Made by a program: the position numbers and the translations under genes. A stretch of DNA of 64,000 nt from a bacterium (GTDB lineage Bacteria; Cyanobacteriota; Sericytochromatia; S15B-MN24; UBA4093), in NCBI GenBank assembly GCA_017744355.1, contig JAGIBK010000002.1, forward strand, positions 169,001-233,000, in the 5' to 3' direction. Below, piece after piece: positions 1 to 9,800 of the stretch. Position 1 is the stretch's first letter. The number at the start of each line of letters is the position of its first letter. The notes below the pieces were generated by a model. That model ran no database searches, was not told the DNA's origin, and worked only from the letters and a program-made list of their open reading frames with translations.

Positions 1-388
1 GGAAGGAAATGCCTTTGTTGCGCAGCAGGTCGCTGTCGGCGACGTCCGCGATCGCGGGCGCGTCCTTGGCGTATCGGACCCTGATCGACGAGCCGAGCGG
101 CTTGGCACCTGCCAGTTCCCTTTCCACTTGGCGGCGGACCTCGAAGGAGCGGCTACTCTCGCCGGCAGGCACGACGTAGCGGATGCCGAGATAGTAGCGC
201 GAGCCTTTGGGCTTTCGAACCCGCACGTTCTCGGTGACGGTGCCGAGGGAGACGGCCGTATCGAGGGTGCTGAGGCGGTACTGGGTGAGCAGGTCCCGGG
301 GCCCCAGGCTGAACGCGGCCAAGACCCCGATGGTAAGCAGCAAGAGGTAGGGCAAGAGGTTTCCGAGCAGTCGCTTCAGGGTGTCCAT
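1..388 (-). CDS. DUF3592-like membrane protein, 3' end cut by window
   Basis: An open frame starts at ATG 388 on the minus strand and runs off the left edge without a stop (129 codons visible). Residues ~8-27 form one hydrophobic segment after a basic N-terminus. The following part (VRKPKGSRYYLGIRYVVPAG and a later SIRVRYAKD) has the look of the DUF3592 family: one membrane helix and a small soluble beta domain. Function unknown. A GGGAGAG stretch precedes the start. The family assignment is by pattern only. Confidence 0.6.
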   Translation of the reverse strand, partial: MDTLKRLLGNLLPYLLLLTIGVLAAFSLGPRDLLTQYRLSTLDTAVSLGTVTENVRVRKPKGSRYYLGIRYVVPAGESSRSFEVRRQVERELAGAKPLGSSIRVRYAKDAPAIADVADSDLLRNKGISF

Positions 389-574
389 CGGGGCGCTCTC
401 CCATACGGTGCGTGGCCGCCGGCCTCAGGCTTTGGCGTCCAAGAGGGTATACCACTCCTGCTCGTTTCTCACGCCGGAGCGTCTCAAGCGTTTGGTGATT
501 TTTCATCTAGGCCATTCACTGGCTTCGCCTCATGCTTTTACCTGGGTAGCAGGCATTATGAGGAGGGACGTGCC

Positions 575-1084
575 GTGAGAGCTTTGCTGGTCCTGGGTGG
601 CCTCACCGCTTGTCTGGTCGGGTGCGCCGTCGCTTCCGCCCCAAAGGAAACCGAAGTGGTGGCGCGCTGGACGTCGCAGCAGACGGCGCCAGTCATCACG
701 CGAAAGTGGATGGCAGGTTTCGTGCCCGCCGAGGCCTGGAAGGTCGATACGCTCAGGGTCTACGGCGATGGCCGCTGGGTGGCGACGCGGGCCTTCGCAC
801 CGGTTTCCAACCGGCCGGATTCGGTGGTCGCAAGCGGCTCGCTGAGTCAGGATGCGCTGCGCGAGGTGCTCGACAAGGCGTTCGAGCGTAGCGCTGACGG
901 CACGCGCTTCGTGGATCTGCCGGCGCGGGTCGAGAGCGGAATCGCGGATGTTTCGGCCGAGACCCTTTCGCTGTCGATCGAGAACGCGTCGCACTCGGTT
1001 TCTCTCTCAGGGACGACGCCCCCCGCTTATCGGCGTTTTGCCGAGGCGCTCACCGCACGGACGATCGCCGTGCCCTTCGATTAG
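575..1084 (+). CDS. Putative lipoprotein, 169 aa
   Basis: GTG start at 575, chosen because AGGAGGG lies about 9 nt upstream and the protein then begins with a signal peptide ending in a lipobox (L-V-G-C, Cys17). The open frame continues upstream to 128, but that part is antisense to the DUF3592-like gene. The mature part has a beta-rich pattern (TLRVYGDGRWVATRAF, then VDLPARVESGIAD) seen in small secreted proteins of unknown role. Probably membrane-anchored; no function assigned. Confidence 0.75.
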   Translation: MRALLVLGGLTACLVGCAVASAPKETEVVARWTSQQTAPVITRKWMAGFVPAEAWKVDTLRVYGDGRWVATRAFAPVSNRPDSVVASGSLSQDALREVLDKAFERSADGTRFVDLPARVESGIADVSAETLSLSIENASHSVSLSGTTPPAYRRFAEALTARTIAVPFD

Positions 1085-1158
1085 GCGCCTGCGCTTTCGG
1101 GAACTCATGTCATTAAGCCTTGCTCGGTTGGATATGAGTTTCCGGAGGATGTTGCCCC

Positions 1159-1713
1159 ATGCGACGCTGCCATCGCCTTAGCTTGCTCGCCCTCGTGATG
1201 CTCGGCTTGACGAGCCAACCTGTCCTGGCGGCTCCCCTGACCTCCTGGCAGGAGGCGCCGGTGACGACCAGCCAAGCCGTTTATTCCTTGGCTTCTTCCG
1301 ATCTCTCCCACCTCAGCCTTGCGCCCAGTGCCACGCTGCAGGAGGCTGATGTGACGCCCTCCTTGAGCCCGTGGGGCTCGGTGGCGCTCAGTGCCGCGGG
1401 GGGGAGCCTCTTGTCGCCGCTGGGGCTCGGGGTGGGGTATCTCTACGCCGGTGATCCGATGCGCGGCGTGATGGTTGGCCTGGGTGGCCTCGGTACCGTC
1501 TCGCTAGGCGTCTTGGCTGGTGTCGCCCTCAGTCAGGCCGTCGTGGTCGGCGCCCAGTCGGGTGGCGAGAGCGCGGGCTTCGCGTATGTCTTGGTTGGCC
1601 TGCCCGTGATGGCCCTGAGCTTGGTTGGGTACTACGCCTGGGCGCTCGTGGACGTCTATCACACCACGCTTCGCACGAACGAGGCGCTTCGAAAAGAAGC
1701 GACCCCGGAATGA
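1159..1713 (+). CDS. Exported or membrane protein with TM2/DUF5683-like segment
   Basis: ATG 1159 preceded by GGAGG. Residues 1-25 form a cleavable-looking signal peptide (...PVLAAP). A Ser/Pro/Ala-rich stretch follows, then about three hydrophobic helices. The motif GVGYLYAGDPMRG and the end YYAWALVDVYHTT recall TM2/DUF5683-type small membrane domains. Function unknown. The stop codon sits in the loop of a strong hairpin that separates it from the convergent tpx gene. Confidence 0.65.
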   Translation: MRRCHRLSLLALVMLGLTSQPVLAAPLTSWQEAPVTTSQAVYSLASSDLSHLSLAPSATLQEADVTPSLSPWGSVALSAAGGSLLSPLGLGVGYLYAGDPMRGVMVGLGGLGTVSLGVLAGVALSQAVVVGAQSGGESAGFAYVLVGLPVMALSLVGYYAWALVDVYHTTLRTNEALRKEATPE

Positions 1714-1724
1714 TCCGGGGTCGC
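1699..1724. terminator. Intrinsic hairpin between convergent genes
   Basis: An 11-bp perfect stem (GCGACCCCGGA / TCCGGGGTCGC) with loop ATGA. The stop codon of the upstream gene lies in the loop, and tpx ends 8 nt further on. It probably works as a shared terminator, although U-tracts are weak. Confidence 0.55.
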
Positions 1725-1731
1725 GCGAGGC

Positions 1732-2232
1732 TTAGGCCAGGGCCTTGAGAGCCGCTTCGTAGTTCGGCTCCTGGGCGATCTCGGGGACCTGCTCCTCGTA
1801 GACGATCTTGCCCTGGGGGTCGATCACGACGACCGCCCGGGACAGGAGCCCGGCGAGGGGACCGTCCTGGATGGTCAGGCCGTAGCGCTCGGCGAACTCT
1901 TGGTGGCGGAAGCCGGAGAGGGAAACCACGTTCGTGAGGCCCTCGGCACCGCAGAATCGCGCATGGGCGAAAGGCAGATCGTTCGAGACGCAGAGCACCA
2001 CGGTGTTGTCGAGCTTCTCGGCCGAGGCGTTGAAGCTACGGACGGATGCTGCGCAGACGCCCGTGTCGACGCTCGGGAAGATGTTGAGGATGATGCGCTT
2101 GCCCGCGAAGTCCTTGAGCGAGACGTCGCTGAGGTCGGTCTTGGTCAGCTTGAAGTCGGGCGCCGTCGCGCCGACCGACGGGAGATTGCCGGCCGTGTGG
2201 ATGGGGTTGCCCTTGAGGGTGATGGTGGCCAT
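1732..2232 (-). CDS. tpx: Thiol peroxidase (Tpx, atypical 2-Cys peroxiredoxin)
   Basis: Reduces hydrogen peroxide and organic hydroperoxides using thioredoxin. The peroxidatic cysteine is in PSVDTGVC (Cys60, with the preceding Thr57) and the resolving cysteine is Cys94 in FAHARFC, the Tpx spacing. Length 166 aa is normal for the family. The start at 2232 is chosen because AAAGGAGG precedes it and the Tpx N-terminus ([10 protein letters not shown]) follows directly; the frame extends upstream without homology. Cytoplasmic antioxidant enzyme; monocistronic here. Confidence 0.95.
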   Translation of the reverse strand: MATITLKGNPIHTAGNLPSVGATAPDFKLTKTDLSDVSLKDFAGKRIILNIFPSVDTGVCAASVRSFNASAEKLDNTVVLCVSNDLPFAHARFCGAEGLTNVVSLSGFRHQEFAERYGLTIQDGPLAGLLSRAVVVIDPQGKIVYEEQVPEIAQEPNYEAALKALA

Positions 2233-2313
2233 GGTGCCTCCTTTGATGGGATTGAGCTGGGATCGATTTGGAAAGGCCGCTTCCATTGTAGAGGAATTTG
2301 CCCAGGCCACGGG

Positions 2314-2898
2314 TTAATACAGCTTTTCCTGCTTCAACATCAAGTCGAGGGCCCACGCGAGGCGACGGGCCCGCGTTTCAGGCTTCTTGGCGGCCTGGAT
2401 GCGGTAGTAGAGGGCGTAGCGGTTGGTCTTGTTGAGGCCCTCGAAGAAGGCCTTGGCCTCGGGATGCTGATCGAGCAGGGCCAAGAAGTCTTCCGGGACC
2501 TGCGCCTGGCTCGGTGAGTCGTAGGCGGCATCCCACTGGCCGTTGCGCTTGGCCTCTTCGATGGCTTGCTGGCCGGCGGGCTGCATCTTGCCGGCCTCGA
2601 TCAGGCGCGCGACGTGCTCGCGGTTGACCTTGGACCAGGGCGATCGCGCCTTTCGTGGCGAGAAGCGCTGCAAGAAGCTCTCGGCGTCGTACTTGTTCTT
2701 GGTGCTGTCGATCCAGCCGTAGCAAAGGGCCTCGTTGAGGGCCTCGGCGTACGTGATGCTCGGATATCCGCTTCCCTTCTTGTAGAGGCGCACCCAGACG
2801 CCCGGGGCGTGGGTGTGGTGCTCGGCGAGCCAGGCGCGCCAGGCATCGGGGGATTCGAAGGGGAGGATAGGCAGGTCCTTGAGGGTTTCAACGGTCAT
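2314..2898 (-). CDS. YdeI/OmpD-associated family protein
   Basis: 194 aa with family hallmarks: W-x-x-WL-x-x-H near the N-terminus, ALCYGWIDS, the basic segment RFSPRKARSPWSKVN, and a C-terminal helical YdeI part with NRYALYYRIQAAKKPETRARR. The family is described as bacteriocin-protection or OmpD-associated, but the biochemical role is not known. Followed on the same strand by tpx; preceded by the START-like gene with a 5-nt gap, so these two probably form one transcript. Confidence 0.8.
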   Translation of the reverse strand: MTVETLKDLPILPFESPDAWRAWLAEHHTHAPGVWVRLYKKGSGYPSITYAEALNEALCYGWIDSTKNKYDAESFLQRFSPRKARSPWSKVNREHVARLIEAGKMQPAGQQAIEEAKRNGQWDAAYDSPSQAQVPEDFLALLDQHPEAKAFFEGLNKTNRYALYYRIQAAKKPETRARRLAWALDLMLKQEKLY

Positions 2899-2903
2899 CG
2901 CTA

Positions 2904-3302
2904 TCAGGCTTCCAGGATTCGCTTCAGGTTGTGCAGGTCGCGTTCGACCCAGCGTGCGTCGTCTTCAAAGCGTTCTTGCGACATGTCGGGTTGGCGGAAG
3001 AGCGTGAATTGGATCTCGCTGCCCGTGCCGTTCGGAATCACGCGCATGGGCACCTCCACGACGTCTCCGCTCGGCAGCAGGACCCGGTGATCCAGGACGC
3101 CATACGCGTTCGGCGGCGCGAAGTGCAGCGTGACGAGGCCCGATGGCCCTTGTACCGTCCACTCATCGCCGGCTTGCCGGATTGTATCGCCCAGGCCTGA
3201 GGCCCACTTGACCAGGTTCTCGGGGGACGAGGCGAAGGCATAGACGAGGTCCGACGGGCGGTCGATCCAGAGGGTGATCGTGCGGGATTCGAGGGCGGGC
3301 AA
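2904..3302 (-). CDS. SRPBCC (START-like) domain protein
   Basis: 132 aa. The N-terminus (ITLWIDRPSDLVYAFASSPENLVKWA) is the typical beta-strand plus two short helices of SRPBCC/polyketide-cyclase-like proteins, and the C-terminus is the long helix (EDDARWVERDLHNLKRIL). These proteins bind small hydrophobic ligands; the ligand cannot be inferred. It lies 5 nt upstream of the YdeI-like gene and is probably co-transcribed with it. Confidence 0.8.
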   Translation of the reverse strand: MPALESRTITLWIDRPSDLVYAFASSPENLVKWASGLGDTIRQAGDEWTVQGPSGLVTLHFAPPNAYGVLDHRVLLPSGDVVEVPMRVIPNGTGSEIQFTLFRQPDMSQERFEDDARWVERDLHNLKRILEA

Positions 3303-3331
3303 TCGTGGGTCTCCTGGTCGTTTGAAGCTGC

Positions 3332-3889
3332 TCAGCGCGTGATGACGTACGTGACCACGGCATCATCCCCCTGTTTTCCGATGCCGTAAATGACGTAGGA
3401 GGCGCGCGCCGGATCGTAATCGTAGACGATCGCACCGAAAGTCGTCACGTCGTGCAGGGAGTTGTGGGGCACCTTGCCCGGGCCGAGGCGGGTGCCCTTG
3501 GGGGTCGGTGTGGTCGCGGTTGCGGGCTTCAGCGGGCTGTTGCTCGCAGGCAGGCGAATCGCGTTGGATTGGTGCAGTTCGTACGTGGAGAAGGGGTTCG
3601 GCGGCATCTGGTCATTCGCCATGTAGTAGGTGCCCTGGTGGGTGAGGGCCTTAAGGGCGGTCTCGGCAGCAGGATAGTTGCCGGCATGATCGACCGCGTA
3701 CATCTCGAGTGCCATGTGAAACGCGCGAAGGTTCGCGCCGAGCTCTTCGTTCGGATCGCTCGGCGCTTCTTGCTGGATGGCTTCGAGTGCTTGCTGGGAT
3801 GGCGTGGGAAAGAAGGCAAGAGGGCGCGAGCAGCCGAGGAGCAAGCAACTCAAGGAGAAGCCGAGGGCGAAGAGAATGCTGCGTGGCAT
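3332..3889 (-). CDS. Lipoprotein with pseudopilin-like (GspG-type) domain
   Basis: Signal peptide with lipobox L-L-G-C (Cys20). After it comes the segment NLRAFHMALEMYAVDHAGNYP, which strongly resembles the region following the N-terminal helix in type II secretion/type IV pseudopilins (GspG), including the NYP turn. A prepilin peptidase site is absent, so this is a lipid-anchored relative rather than a pseudopilin. No secretion genes are nearby. Role unknown. Confidence 0.65.
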   Translation of the reverse strand: MPRSILFALGFSLSCLLLGCSRPLAFFPTPSQQALEAIQQEAPSDPNEELGANLRAFHMALEMYAVDHAGNYPAAETALKALTHQGTYYMANDQMPPNPFSTYELHQSNAIRLPASNSPLKPATATTPTPKGTRLGPGKVPHNSLHDVTTFGAIVYDYDPARASYVIYGIGKQGDDAVVTYVITR

Positions 3890-4071
3890 GGCGGGCCTTT
3901 CACTTCAAGAACGGGGTTGGCACCAAGCGAGGACTGATGAGAATTTACCCGCTGAGGGCTTGAACGCTACCTTGGCGGGTGAGGGCGCGCACGTCCTTTG
4001 TGTGGCGACGATTCTTGCGGGCCTGCACGGGGTAAGGAACAAAAGCATGCACGTTCGCTTGGAGGATTTTC

Positions 4072-4599
4072 ATGCTTTGTCCAGCTTGCGGCCATTCCCT
4101 GACCGAGACTCAGGCGGGATCGATCGTCGTCGATGCCTGTGCCCAAGGCTGCGGCGGCCTCTGGTTCGATGCCTTCGAGCTCAAGAAGGTGGATGAAGCC
4201 CACGAAGCCGCAGGCGAAGCCTTGCTCGCCATTCGGCCGGCGGCAGAGCGGGCCGCCATTCAAGACGAGAAGCGTCGCTGCCCGAAGTGCGTCGATGTCG
4301 TGATGTTCAAGCACTTCGCCAGCGTCCAGCGGCGCGTGACGGTGGACGAGTGTGCGGGCTGCGGCGGCTTTTGGTTGGATGCGGGCGAGTTGGACCAGAT
4401 CCGAGGCGAGTTCGAAAGCGAAGCCGAGAAGGACCGCATCACCGAGACGGCGCTCACGGGTCAGCTCGAATCGGCGGCGGTCGGAGCGATCGTAGACCGA
4501 GAAGAGAACCTGGCGCGCGCGCAGCAGGTGGCTCGGATGTTCAGGTTGATCTGCCCGAGCAACTACGTGCCAGGAAAGCAAGACTGGGGCGCGTTTTAG
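4072..4599 (+). CDS. TFIIB-type zinc-ribbon (zf-TFIIB) protein
   Basis: 175 aa with two zinc-ribbon units: CPACGH...C-x-x-GCGGLWFDAFEL near the N-terminus and CPKC...CAGCGGFWLDAGEL around residues 70-110. Both carry the (C/G)GG-(L/F)W-(F/L)D signature of bacterial zf-TFIIB proteins. The C-terminal ~60 residues are helical. Family members are poorly characterised; nucleic acid or protein binding is assumed from the fold. GGAGG sits just upstream of ATG 4072. Confidence 0.8.
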   Translation: MLCPACGHSLTETQAGSIVVDACAQGCGGLWFDAFELKKVDEAHEAAGEALLAIRPAAERAAIQDEKRRCPKCVDVVMFKHFASVQRRVTVDECAGCGGFWLDAGELDQIRGEFESEAEKDRITETALTGQLESAAVGAIVDREENLARAQQVARMFRLICPSNYVPGKQDWGAF

Positions 4600-4620
4600 C
4601 CGGTTGAAACCGCCTGCCTC

Positions 4621-4776
4621 AAAAGCCCCCGAGCATCCAAGCGGGCGATAGCAGCTTCACGCTTGGAGGGTGTCCGCGGGAACGGTTTTTTGAGCCAAGA
4701 GATGGCAAGATACTCCCATCAACCACACACCACCTCTCTGAACTGAAGCCCCCGGCCTAGTGGCCGGGGGCTTCTT
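4621..4776 (+). ncRNA. Structured RNA-like repeat element, copy 1
   Basis: Copy 1 of a multi-copy element on the + strand. In order: a GCGATAG box (4645), a hairpin-forming GC-rich middle, GGCAAGATAC (4704), CATCAACCACACACC leading into CCACCTCTCTGA, then a terminator with stem GAAGCCCCCGGCC. It follows the zf-TFIIB gene. The stem sequence differs from other copies while pairing is kept. Terminator and single-strand conservation suggest a small RNA; this is inference. The terminator is shared with the left tRNA-Gly remnant. Confidence 0.5.
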
Positions 4777-4781
4777 GATGG

Positions 4782-4834
4782 AGCGTGCGACACGACTCGA
4801 ACGCGCAATAGCTTGCTTGAAAGGCAAGACCTCT
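4782..4834 (-). pseudogene. tRNA-Gly 3' remnant
   Basis: Read on the minus strand this is the anticodon arm, variable region, T-arm and 3' acceptor strand of a tRNA very close to the intact tRNA-Gly at 22365-22436. The anticodon position reads TTC instead of TCC, and no matching 5' acceptor strand or D-arm follows, so it cannot fold as a full tRNA. Its 3' end is followed by the same kind of terminator as the intact gene. Confidence 0.7.
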
Positions 4835-4847
4835 GCAGCCCGGAAAT

Positions 4848-5627
4848 CTACATGGGGAGATAAACGCCGGCGGGGCAAGGCCTAATGAGGGTTGGGTTGT
4901 TCATTCCCTCTGCGACATAGCCTAGGCCATAGTAGCGGCCTCTTTGGAAGCGTGCGGGCGACCCGTCTGTGTATGTGCCCATGTCTTCCTTAAGCTGAAC
5001 TGAGATGTTGACGACGCCATCAACGGGCGTTGATTCGCCGATCGAGAGCCAGTTCTCGGACATGGCTCCATCGCTACTAGCGCTGCCGAGGTAGAACTTG
5101 ATTGGCTTTGTAAGCGTCAAGCCCTTCAAGGTGAAGGTAACCTGCGTGCCCAGATTGGGACACGGTTCCGAGACCAGGAATTCCACGCGATCGCGCACCT
5201 CGACATTGAATGGATCGAAGAGCGAAATCCGTGGAGAGCTTACTTGGCCGATCAGCGAACCATTTTGGACAAAGCTTTTGACCAACCGATATTCGCCGCT
5301 GGAAAAATCTCTAGGCTTGGTATGAACGAGATAAGTCGGCGTCTTGGCGTACTCCGCATTTGCCGGGATCAAGCCGCGCTTGGAAAACTCTTCGTAAGGA
5401 GCCAACTCGGTCTTCGTGGCTAATACCATTTCAACGGGGCCTTTGGGCTCGGGTGACGTGCTTATGCCTGTGGAGCCAAGAGCGAGCCTTTCGGCATTTT
5501 CTCGCGCGGCCTTGGCTTCGGATGATTCCTCCAAAAAGCCTACAGTGGCACCTAGTGACGAGAGGATGCCGCAGCCACTGAGAAGAAAGGTGGAGGCCAT
5601 GAGAATCGGCAGGATGCGTTGTTGCAT
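4848..5627 (-). CDS. Putative lipoprotein, 259 aa
   Basis: Signal peptide with lipobox L-S-G-C (Cys19). No recognised domain. The mature part is rich in beta-strand-like segments and has two cysteines (EPCPNLG and RPCPAGV) that could form a disulfide. The gene is AT-richer than the window average and lies between repeat element copies 1 and 2, next to the tRNA-Gly remnant, so it may be island cargo. Function unknown. Confidence 0.7.
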   Translation of the reverse strand: MQQRILPILMASTFLLSGCGILSSLGATVGFLEESSEAKAARENAERLALGSTGISTSPEPKGPVEMVLATKTELAPYEEFSKRGLIPANAEYAKTPTYLVHTKPRDFSSGEYRLVKSFVQNGSLIGQVSSPRISLFDPFNVEVRDRVEFLVSEPCPNLGTQVTFTLKGLTLTKPIKFYLGSASSDGAMSENWLSIGESTPVDGVVNISVQLKEDMGTYTDGSPARFQRGRYYGLGYVAEGMNNPTLIRPCPAGVYLPM

Positions 5628-5811
5628 AGTCGTGCTCCGTTTCGCAACAGGTTATTGATGGATTGTATTTTGGGTTTAATTAATAATATTATCATTATAG
5701 GTATCTTAAGACAATGCCATGCAACAGGAGTTACGCAGGTTAGGCTGAATTCCGCCGCTCGGGTGAAGCTGAAGGGCGAGGGCATGAGGGTGACTTTGTC
5801 GTCAAAAAGCG

Positions 5812-5968
5812 ATCGAGCAAACGATAGCAAGTTCACTTCGACGAAGTAAGAGGGCTAACAGCGTTGCGGCTCAAGATGAGGGATACTGAAACCCATCAAG
5901 ACCACGAACGACCACCTCTCGCTCTCGAGGCCACCCGTCGCACACCGGGTGGCCTCGAGAAGTTTTTG
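5812..5968 (+). ncRNA. Structured RNA-like repeat element, copy 2 (divergent)
   Basis: Most divergent full-length copy. It keeps AACGATAG, a perfect ACTTCG-A-CGAAGT hairpin (5834-5846), GGATACT, CCCATCAAG, and CCACCTCTC (5911-5919) immediately before a long GC-rich terminator stem (CTCGAGGCCACCCG) followed by TTTTT. The compensated stems with a conserved single-stranded stretch are the best evidence that the element acts as RNA. It sits between two divergent-looking lipoprotein cassettes. Confidence 0.45.
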
Positions 5969-5970
5969 TG

Positions 5971-6534
5971 TTACTGGACTGAGGAGATGGCATACCAAGG
6001 GCCAGGTTGTTCTCTCTTAACCCTTGGAGCAAACTCCATGGGCTTTTCGGAGCGAGGCATTGCGACGTAGTGGTAGGGATAGGTGACTGTAGCCGTTACG
6101 GTCATCCCGGATGAGGGCGTCCATAAGATTGGGTGCACGACGAACCGATCCGATTTTTCTTCGATGGCGGCGATTTTACCTTCATAGCCCCCACTGCTTT
6201 GGCTGCCAAACAGAAAGAGAACCCCTTGGTCTTTGGTAAAGTCGATGACAGGGAGACGGCTGACAAGACCATCGACGTAAGCTTTTCGATCTACCATTCC
6301 GGGTATTTCATCGAGATGGCTGTTTAGGGCGTCGTGCAGCTCTTCTTGGCTTTGAATGCGGAAGCCTCGTGGTGTGTTCCCCCCTAGGTTGCTGTATTCC
6401 CCAGCAAGAGGAGCAATCGATCTAAAGGAAATGCTCGGGGCAATTGGAAGAGTGGAGGCCAAATTCCTGGCAATGCCGCAGCCTGAGAGCATCGAGATGC
6501 AGTAGAACGAGAGAGTTAGTTGTTTTATTGTCAT
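5971..6534 (-). CDS. Lipoprotein with PrcB C-terminal-like domain
   Basis: 187 aa; lipobox L-S-G-C (Cys19). Residues ~95-170 fit the PrcB C-terminal domain pattern: a strand containing VLFLFGSQSSGGYEGKI, then a strand ending in P, then TYPYHYVAMPRSEKP. In spirochaetes PrcB is a lipoprotein partner of the dentilisin protease; no protease lies beside it here, so it is an orphan. AT-rich, with a TGAAAC repeat element ~90 nt upstream of the start. Confidence 0.65.
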   Translation of the reverse strand: MTIKQLTLSFYCISMLSGCGIARNLASTLPIAPSISFRSIAPLAGEYSNLGGNTPRGFRIQSQEELHDALNSHLDEIPGMVDRKAYVDGLVSRLPVIDFTKDQGVLFLFGSQSSGGYEGKIAAIEEKSDRFVVHPILWTPSSGMTVTATVTYPYHYVAMPRSEKPMEFAPRVKREQPGPWYAISSVQ

Positions 6535-6622
6535 GTTGCTACGGCCGTCCTCGCTAGTGGATGTCTTCTCTGAAGTAATTATCCTGATTGCTGATAACAG
6601 AATAGATCACATGAATGGCTCA

Positions 6623-6659
6623 TGAAACAAAACGCGTTTCATTTGCTTCATTGGTTTCA
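6623..6659. repeat. TGAAAC-type 37-nt repeat, copy a
   Basis: On the minus strand it reads as 9-nt units each starting TGAA(A/G)C, ending in TTTTGTTTCA, so TGAAAC and GTTTCA can also pair as a hairpin. It lies ~90 nt upstream of the PrcB-like gene on that gene's strand. Homology to copy d (22262) continues ~35 nt further right. An operator or promoter element is possible. Confidence 0.6.
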
Positions 6660-6699
6660 TTTTCTGGAATCTGTATCGGCGTATAGCAAAAGCCCCTGC

Positions 6700-6773
6700 C
6701 ATTGGAGTGAGCATCAATCACATACTACCTCTCTAAACTGAAGCCCGCCGGGTGCACACCCGGCGGGCTTTCT
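6700..6773 (+). repeat. Structured RNA-like repeat element, copy 3 (3' part only)
   Basis: Only the distal part is present: GCATCAATCACATACTACC, then CTCTCTAAACTGAAGCCCGCCGG and its terminator partner. The upstream boxes are missing and replaced by sequence related to the flank of the TGAAAC repeat. The 360-nt gap 6535-6894 otherwise holds TGAAAC copy a and the ribosome binding site of the next gene. Confidence 0.5.
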
Positions 6774-6894
6774 CGCATCAAGCCTCGGCCCCTGTCTGAC
6801 AAATCCTGACAAACCGGCTGGAGTCTCGAATCCACAGATATATTGATGATCGTCGGCTGATAGGTTGCGCCGATCAGACCGTGGAGGAGACCCC

Positions 6895-9800
6895 ATGCAC
6901 AACGTCGTGCGCGATACCGTAAAACCCTGGCGCCTGCTCATCTTGCTCGTGGGTCTCCTCGTCGGCTGCCCTCACCTGCCCAGCGCGGTTCAATCATCAC
7001 AAGCAACCCCCGTCCTGAGCGGCACCGTGCTCGGCCAGGACGGCTATCAGACCCAGGGCACTCCCATCAGCGAGATTGCGAACGGCGCCACCGTCTCGCT
7101 GATCAATCCCAGCGACGGCCAGACCATCGCCACCACCTTGACCCAGCCCAACGGCGACTTCGTCCTGGCCTTCGGCACCAAGGCCCTGGCCCAGAACACT
7201 CCCTACTTGCTCGAGGCGATCAAGGGCTTGAGTGTCGGGGGCGCACCGAATCGAGCGGGCGCTCCCGCGGCTCGCCTTCGCACCTTCGTGTACAAGACGT
7301 CCAGCGGCTGGCAGAGCCTCACGAAGCTATCGAACGGCAGCGACGTCGTCCGCATCAACCAGAGCACCACCGCCCTGTGTGTCATCGCGGGCCTCAGGGG
7401 CTTCGACAAGGCCGCGCTCCTTGCGCTCAAACGCACCATCACCGTCGGAACCCCCGACTCCTTCGCTGCAGCCGGCGGGATCACGGGGCCCGAGTATGCG
7501 AGCGTCTGGGGCCTGATCGACACCGCCCTGACCCTCAACCAAGATCCGGTGAGGACCGTCGCCCTCGACACTGCCACGAACACTTACGCCCGCCTCGAGC
7601 GAGGCCCGTTCGTCACCGACCTTTCGACCGTGCAGAGCGATCCGGGGACCACCATCACCCTGTACGGAAGCGGATTCGACCCCGTCAAGACGAACAACAA
7701 GGTCTACTTTGCGGGTGATGCGAGCGCGGCGACCGTCGTCTCCGTCAACGCCACCGGCACCCAGCTCGTCGTGAAGGTGAGCAACAACGCCGACGTGGGG
7801 ACGATCGTCGTCCAGGTGGGGAATCTGCGCAGTCTGGTGGCGTCCGCCACCGTCTTCAAACCCGGCCCCGTCGTTGAAGCCTTCGCGGGCGCCGTTGATT
7901 ACGCGACCGGCAAAAGAATCCCCCTGGCGGGCACCAAGGCCCGGAACTTCTACCCGGAATCGCCATCGACCTTCCCGACCTCTGTCGCGGTGGCTTCGGG
8001 CGGTGCGGTGTTCGTGACGAGCCATCTCCAGGTCTTCAAGGTCTTTCCCGACGATACCTTCGTGCCGGTGGCCGGTAGCCTGAGCGGCGGCTCCAGCGCG
8101 GAGGGCGTTCCGGCCACCAGCGCTGCGCTCAGCGTAACGGGCCTCGCCGCGGATGCCGACGGCAATCTGTACATCGCCGTCTTCAATCGAATCCGCATGG
8201 TGCCCAAGGCCTCCGGCACCTACTTCGGCCAGGCCATGACCGCCAATTGCATCTACACCATCGCGGGCACCGGCACCTCCGGCTTCAACAATGATGGAAT
8301 CCTCGCGACCACTGCCTCGCTCAACAATTCCACCGGTGTGACGCTGGACGCCCAGGGCAACGTCTTCATCGCCGATACGAATAACCATCGCATCCGGATG
8401 ATCCCGCGCACGGGCGGCACCTACTTCGGCCAGACCATGACCGCCCACTATCTCTACACCATCGCGGGCACCGGCGCGTCCGGCTCCGATCTGGATGGGA
8501 CCATCGCCACCAGCGCCAGGCTCAATGCCCCCAAGGGCGTGGCGGTGGATGCTCAAGGCAATGTCTTCATCGCCGATACGAGCAACCATCGTGTCCGGAT
8601 GATTCCCCGCACGGGGGCCACCTACTTTGGCCAGGCCATGACGGCCAATTGCACCTACACCATCGCCGGCAAGGCGACTGCGGGCTATGACCCGGATGGG
8701 ACCGCCGCCGCCAGCGCTCGATTCAACACCATCGGGGGGGTGGCCGTGGACCTCCAGGGCAACGTCTACATCTCCGATACGGCGGCTAACCGGCGCATCC
8801 GGATGGTTCCTGGCACAGGCGGCACCTACTTCGGCCAGAGCATGGCCGCCAACTGCATCTATACCATCGCCGGCACCGGCACGTCCGGCTACAACAATGA
8901 CGCAATCCTCGCGACCACCGCCACGCTCGGTGCTACGACAGGCGTGGCGGTGGACGCTCAGGGCAATCTCTTCATCGCCGATACGGATAACAAGCGCGCC
9001 CGGATGATTCCTCGCGCGGGCGGCACCTACTTCGACCAGATCATGATTGCCAACTACATCTACACCTTTGCGGGGAACGGCGGAATTTACTTTGGAGGCG
9101 ATGGGGGGCCGGCGACTTACGCGCTTCTCAACACCCCCGGTGGGGTGGCGGTGGATGCTCAGGACAACGTCTACATCGCTGATACTGGCAACCATCGAAT
9201 CCGCATGGTGCCCAAGGCATCCGGCATCTACTTCGGCCAGACCATGACCGCCAATTGCATCTACACCATCGTGGGCACCGGCACGTCCGGCTACGACCCG
9301 GACGGGACCACCGTCACCAGCGCCAGGCTCAATGGCCCGAGGGCGGTGGCGGTGGATGCTCAGGGCAATCTCTTCATCGCCGATAGGCTCAACCATCGAA
9401 TCCGCATGGTGCCCCAGGCTTCCGGCACCTACTTCGGTCAGGCGATGACGGCCAATTGCATTTACACCATCGCGGGAATCGGCTCGGGATCCTACGACAC
9501 GGGCGTCCTCGCCACCTCCGCCCGCCTCTGGCTACCTGCTGGAATCGCCCTGGATTCCCAAGGCAACGTCTACATCACGTGCGAATTGACGAGCGTCCAG
9601 ATGATCCCGCGTGTCGGCGGCACCTACTTCGGCCTGTCCATGACCGCCAACTACCTCTACACCCTCGCGGGAAATGGCTCGTATGGTGTGACCCAGGACG
9701 CCGTCCTCGGCCGTAGCACCCAGGTCTGGGCACCGGTGGCGATCGCCGTGAACAAGCAGGGCACCGTCTTCTTTGCGGATGCCATCAACAACGGCTACCG

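Noticed and set aside
7327..9396. 689-codon open frame on the minus strand
   Set aside because: Antisense to the NHL lipoprotein; its repetitive His/Gly/Asp-rich product mirrors the repeat DNA and has no start signal or homology.
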